NCBI RefSeq assembly: GCF_946479965.1
Contig: NZ_CAMLHX010000073.1
Location: 1 to 17,547 of the forward strand
Source: an uncultured Mucilaginibacter sp.
Lineage (GTDB): Bacteria > Bacteroidota > Bacteroidia > Sphingobacteriales > Sphingobacteriaceae
Length of the DNA: 17,547 bases
Direction: 5' to 3'
Shown piece by piece: positions 15,284 to 17,547 of this stretch (the stretch's first letter is position 1; the number at the start of each line of letters is the position of its first letter). A program made the position numbers and the translations under genes. The notes beneath the pieces were generated by a model. The model was not told the DNA's origin, did not search any database, and was given only the letters and a program-made list of their open reading frames with translations.

Positions 15284-16249
15284 TTACCAAATGCCGTTCA
15301 AATTTGCCAGCGGCCATACAATTTGTTCAATAAATGGGTTGGGGAATAAAAAATATATAGGCGCTATCAGCCAAAACAATACCCACAATTTTGCTGCAAC
15401 CTTATTTTTTAAAAGGACGATATTTTGCTTTTCCATTTCCTTCTCCGCCGCAACCGCCAATCCCTGAATAATAAAATATACCGTCGGCATGCCAAAACCT
15501 GCATTTACCGGTAAGGTAATGGCAACCTCGTGCAACAAGCCGGACAGCAAAAATGAAAGAAGTATGGCGGTTGTATTTCCTATCTTTGTTTTTAACGGCC
15601 GTAAAACAGCTATTGAGAGCATTTCGATAAAAGCCAGATTCCAGCGCCTTCCCCAAAATTCGGTCAGGCTGTTTGATTTGGCGGGCTGCCTGAACAGCAA
15701 ATAGGTATCAGCACCAAAAAATCGCCATATACCGGCAGAAATACTCAATATGCCAAAGTGTAAAATTAAACTAAACCCCACCAGCAACACACCGCTGGCA
15801 ACAATAAACAACGCTTGCTTGCCAACGTTTAGCTTTGCTGTAAAGTGAGCCAATGCCACTAATGACAGGCCGATCAATATGCGAATGAGCCCATTTTTTA
15901 TTAACTGCCAACTGCCGGGCATACTTTTTCTGAGCAACCGTTCAAAGGTTTGTGCACGCATGCCTACCCATCCCGTTGAAAACGCCACCCATTGAAGAAA
16001 ACTTAGCTTAAATGTTGTGTTTTTGTAGCTGATTGCCGTAACGATAGTTTTCATTGCGTTAAGCGCTATTGCAATTATGGCAAGCATTTTTAAGATAGGG
16101 GTTGCTTTAAAAAATAATACCTCCGTCAGCATTAAAAAAAACAACAGGCTTGGCCACGCCAAAAAGGTAAGTCTATTCTTTATCAGCAAGTATCCCAAAA
16201 CGATCTGCACCGCAACAACCAGTAAAAGCGTTTGCAGATAAACGCTCAT
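15284..16249 (-). CDS. Membrane-bound O-acyltransferase, wax-synthase-like (MBOAT_2 type)
   Basis: Multi-pass membrane protein (about 8 hydrophobic helices, 321 residues) resembling plant-type wax synthases and related MBOAT_2 acyltransferases, which move an acyl group from acyl-CoA to a hydroxyl of a lipid or other acceptor. Two family signatures are visible: EFWGRRWN at 197-204, and SGLLHEVAI at 236-244 within a helix, with H240 as the likely catalytic histidine. This places it apart from the usual bacterial WS/DGAT (HHxxxDG) enzymes. The ATG at 16249 overlaps the stop of the upstream small membrane gene (ATGA), so translation is probably coupled. The donor and acceptor are unknown; the assignment rests on the two motifs and topology, so the family is fairly likely and the wax-ester product is only one option. 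It ends 82 bp before the yceD promoter. Confidence 0.68.
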   Translation of the reverse strand: MSVYLQTLLLVVAVQIVLGYLLIKNRLTFLAWPSLLFFLMLTEVLFFKATPILKMLAIIAIALNAMKTIVTAISYKNTTFKLSFLQWVAFSTGWVGMRAQTFERLLRKSMPGSWQLIKNGLIRILIGLSLVALAHFTAKLNVGKQALFIVASGVLLVGFSLILHFGILSISAGIWRFFGADTYLLFRQPAKSNSLTEFWGRRWNLAFIEMLSIAVLRPLKTKIGNTTAILLSFLLSGLLHEVAITLPVNAGFGMPTVYFIIQGLAVAAEKEMEKQNIVLLKNKVAAKLWVLFWLIAPIYFLFPNPFIEQIVWPLANLNGIW

Positions 16250-16674
16250 GGCCGGTTCAGGTTATATATAAATGCAAAAGTGTAAACGGCGCTCAATGTA
16301 ATAAAGACAAATACCAGCAGGGCCTCGCCGATTGTGTACAACTTACCTTTTGGGAAAGCATGCCGATCAAGATAAAAGAACTGGATGCTTAACCGTGATA
16401 TCCAGTAGACGGCTATGAAACCGGTAACCATGGTGGCGAGGTCAGACCCATCAGAAAGATCGTGACTAGCAAAAACTGAAATTAACCCGAAACTGATATT
16501 TATAACGAGGATATAAACCGCATACGTCCAGAACATCTGTTTTATTAATACAGATGGCTTAAGTAATTCGGCACGCCAGTTGAGCAATTTGGGTATTAAG
16601 ATACTGCCCAGCGCTAATGTTATTTGAGCTATTCCAGCCAATTGGATAAGGGGCCGTACGTTAATTGTGTTCAT
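16246..16674 (-). CDS. Small four-helix membrane protein, function unknown
   Basis: I do not recognise a named family. The protein has four hydrophobic segments: about 9-26 (LIQLAGIAQITLALGSIL), 40-63 (FWTYAVYILVINISFGLISVF), 74-95 (TMVTGFIAVYWISRLSIQFFY) and 111-136 (GEALLVFVFITLSAVYTFAF). Short polar loops carry no obvious catalytic motif. Start choice: the frame opens at 16704, with further Met codons at 16689 and 16674. A TATTTTTG -7 box at 16693-16700 would place the transcript start near 16687, so the Met at 16674 (MNTINVRPLIQL, 142 residues) is preferred. Its stop overlaps the start of the wax-synthase-like gene by four bases (ATGA). That tight coupling suggests it works with, or helps fold, the acyltransferase; this is inference from position only. 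Confidence 0.7.
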   Translation of the reverse strand: MNTINVRPLIQLAGIAQITLALGSILIPKLLNWRAELLKPSVLIKQMFWTYAVYILVINISFGLISVFASHDLSDGSDLATMVTGFIAVYWISRLSIQFFYLDRHAFPKGKLYTIGEALLVFVFITLSAVYTFAFIYNLNRP

Positions 16675-16692
16675 TATCTCTGTTTCCATAAA

Positions 16693-16722
16693 CAAAAATA
16701 ACAATAATATTAAACTTTCAGA
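16693..16722 (-). promoter_or_regulatory. Candidate promoter of the small membrane protein / acyltransferase pair
   Basis: On the - strand, TATTTTTG (16700-16693) matches all fixed positions of TAnnTTTG. The -33 element is TCTG at 16722-16719, one mismatch from TTTG, with 18 bases between. It overlaps the right-hand side of the inverted repeat at 16706-16743, so a protein bound there would cover the promoter. Confidence 0.45.
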
Positions 16723-16743
16723 AATTATTGAAAGTTTAATATT
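16706..16743. promoter_or_regulatory. Perfect 15-bp inverted repeat, candidate operator (or terminator)
   Basis: AATATTAAACTTTCA (16706-16720) and TGAAAGTTTAATATT (16729-16743) are perfect reverse complements around the 8-base spacer GAAATTAT. It starts 3 bp after the stop of the DUF5009-like gene and overlaps the spacer and -33 part of the candidate promoter for the downstream pair, as an operator for a dimeric regulator would. Only two G/C pairs occur per arm and a T-rich stretch follows on the - strand, so an AT-rich terminator for the upstream gene is the alternative. Confidence 0.7.
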
Positions 16744-16746
16744 CGA

Positions 16747-17547
16747 TTATATTTTTAAATGAATTTTTACCTTTGAAAGCAGCGCGGTCACCCACACTAT
16801 CAGAAAGGCGAAGACAATTCCTCTGACCACACCTCCTGCACCGTCTTTTACCAGGTCGGGGTAATCAAGGTCTGTAGTTTCAAACCAGGAATAAAATATG
16901 TCGGGCAGCATAAAACAGGTAAGTGTGGCAATGCCTGCCGCCTCAATTGGTTTTACCCAGTTGTATTTTTGTTTTATATCGACAATAAAAACAAATAGCA
17001 AATAACACCATACGCAAAAGGCTGTACTGGTTGAAACCCATGCCGGCGTTTCAAATGCTTTTGATATGCCCCCGGTACTATCGCGCACCATAAGGCCAAA
17101 CAATCCTAGCAAGAGAGATGTGCCTGCAACGGTAAAACAAAACACAGACACCTTGTTACCTGTTAACGCATACTTATAAAACACGGCCACAACAACCCCC
17201 GCCATAGTAAACGCCTGCATGGCCCCGTTGCCAGCAATCCATATATATGGAAAAAATGGGTTCAAAAAATCGGTAAAGCCAAGGTGTGAAAAAACATTAA
17301 ACAGTACAAAAAATGCCCATGCAGTAACCTGAATCCAAAGCCTTCCATTTGAAAAGTAAAAAACTAACGCGCTATAAAGATAGGCCCAACCTATTAACCC
17401 TAAAATGCCCCACCAGGTAAAATGCAACCACGGCTGTCCCGGATCTTCGCTTTTGTATACTGCTGCCAAAAACATCAATAACAAAACCCCTACGCCCCGC
17501 AGGGCATATTTTACCCACGCGTGTTTTAGCCAACTATAATCAAGAAA
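16747..17547 (-). CDS. DUF5009 / heparan-alpha-glucosaminide acetyltransferase-like membrane protein (5' end cut by the window)
   Basis: C-terminal part of a polytopic membrane protein resembling the DUF5009/COG4299 family, related to heparan-alpha-glucosaminide N-acetyltransferase. These proteins are thought to pass acetyl groups across the membrane to sugars. The frame stays open to the right edge (FLDYSWLKHAWVKYALRGVG precedes the TTG at 17484), so the gene continues outside and that TTG is not the start. In view are WWGILGLIGWAYLYSALVF, an FPYIWIAGNGAMQAFTMAG stretch, then GGISKAFETPAWV followed by NWVKPIEAAGIATLTCFMLPDIFY, which fit the family's C-terminal half. About seven hydrophobic segments are seen. 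The family's N-terminal half, with its conserved SLDVFRG-type start, lies outside, so the assignment is good but not complete. The downstream neighbours are other membrane proteins, including a second, unrelated acyltransferase type. Confidence 0.72.
   Translation of the reverse strand, partial: FLDYSWLKHAWVKYALRGVGVLLLMFLAAVYKSEDPGQPWLHFTWWGILGLIGWAYLYSALVFYFSNGRLWIQVTAWAFFVLFNVFSHLGFTDFLNPFFPYIWIAGNGAMQAFTMAGVVVAVFYKYALTGNKVSVFCFTVAGTSLLLGLFGLMVRDSTGGISKAFETPAWVSTSTAFCVWCYLLFVFIVDIKQKYNWVKPIEAAGIATLTCFMLPDIFYSWFETTDLDYPDLVKDGAGGVVRGIVFAFLIVWVTALLSKVKIHLKI

Overview
The window looks like a chromosomal segment of a Bacteroidota bacterium, most likely Sphingobacteriaceae (Pedobacter/Mucilaginibacter-like). 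The reasons are moderate GC, genes mostly without Shine-Dalgarno sequences, TAnnTTTG-type -7 promoter boxes, an alpha/beta-fused 2-oxoacid dehydrogenase E1, a large alpha-2-macroglobulin/plug-like surface protein, and the gene order yceD-rpmF-plsX-fabH-accB-accC. I see no tRNA, rRNA, CRISPR array, insertion sequence or phage gene. The window reads as core chromosome with one less familiar membrane cluster at its right end.

Layout. (1) 2-1387 (+): the 3' part of a hybrid histidine kinase (HAMP, HisKA, HATPase, receiver), cut by the left edge. (2) 1411-4828 (-): lutB followed by a fused E1 alpha/beta gene; they are 55 bp apart and probably co-transcribed, joining lactate oxidation to oxidative decarboxylation of a 2-oxoacid. 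(3) 4942-7824 (+): a 960-residue exported protein with MG2-like, carboxypeptidase-regulatory, degenerate plug and alpha-2-macroglobulin-like parts. It converges on (4) an M28 metallopeptidase lipoprotein (7865-9433, -), and the two share a hairpin terminator. (5) 9512-15175 (-): a long unidirectional run reading yceD, rpmF, plsX, fabH, accB, accC, tatC. It couples a ribosome factor and L32 to phospholipid acyl-phosphate synthesis, fatty acid initiation and two acetyl-CoA carboxylase subunits, with the twin-arginine translocase TatC at the end. (6) 15284-17547 (-): a membrane cluster of a DUF5009/heparan-glucosaminide-acetyltransferase-like protein (cut by the right edge), a small four-helix membrane protein, and a wax-synthase-like MBOAT protein translationally coupled to it.

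Non-coding signals. The two widest gaps inside the fatty acid run (fabH-accB and accB-accC) each carry copies of a TGCAAATGTGCAGATG-type repeat in inverted arrangement, able to form hairpins directly after the upstream stop codon. A perfect 15-bp inverted repeat with an 8-bp spacer sits between the DUF5009 gene and the small membrane protein, next to a TATTTTTG -7 box. Several starts are revised from what the longest open frames would suggest: accC at 11786, tatC at 10375, yceD at 15175, the small membrane gene at 16674. Both edge genes are incomplete. No gap without a gene exceeds 150 bases.
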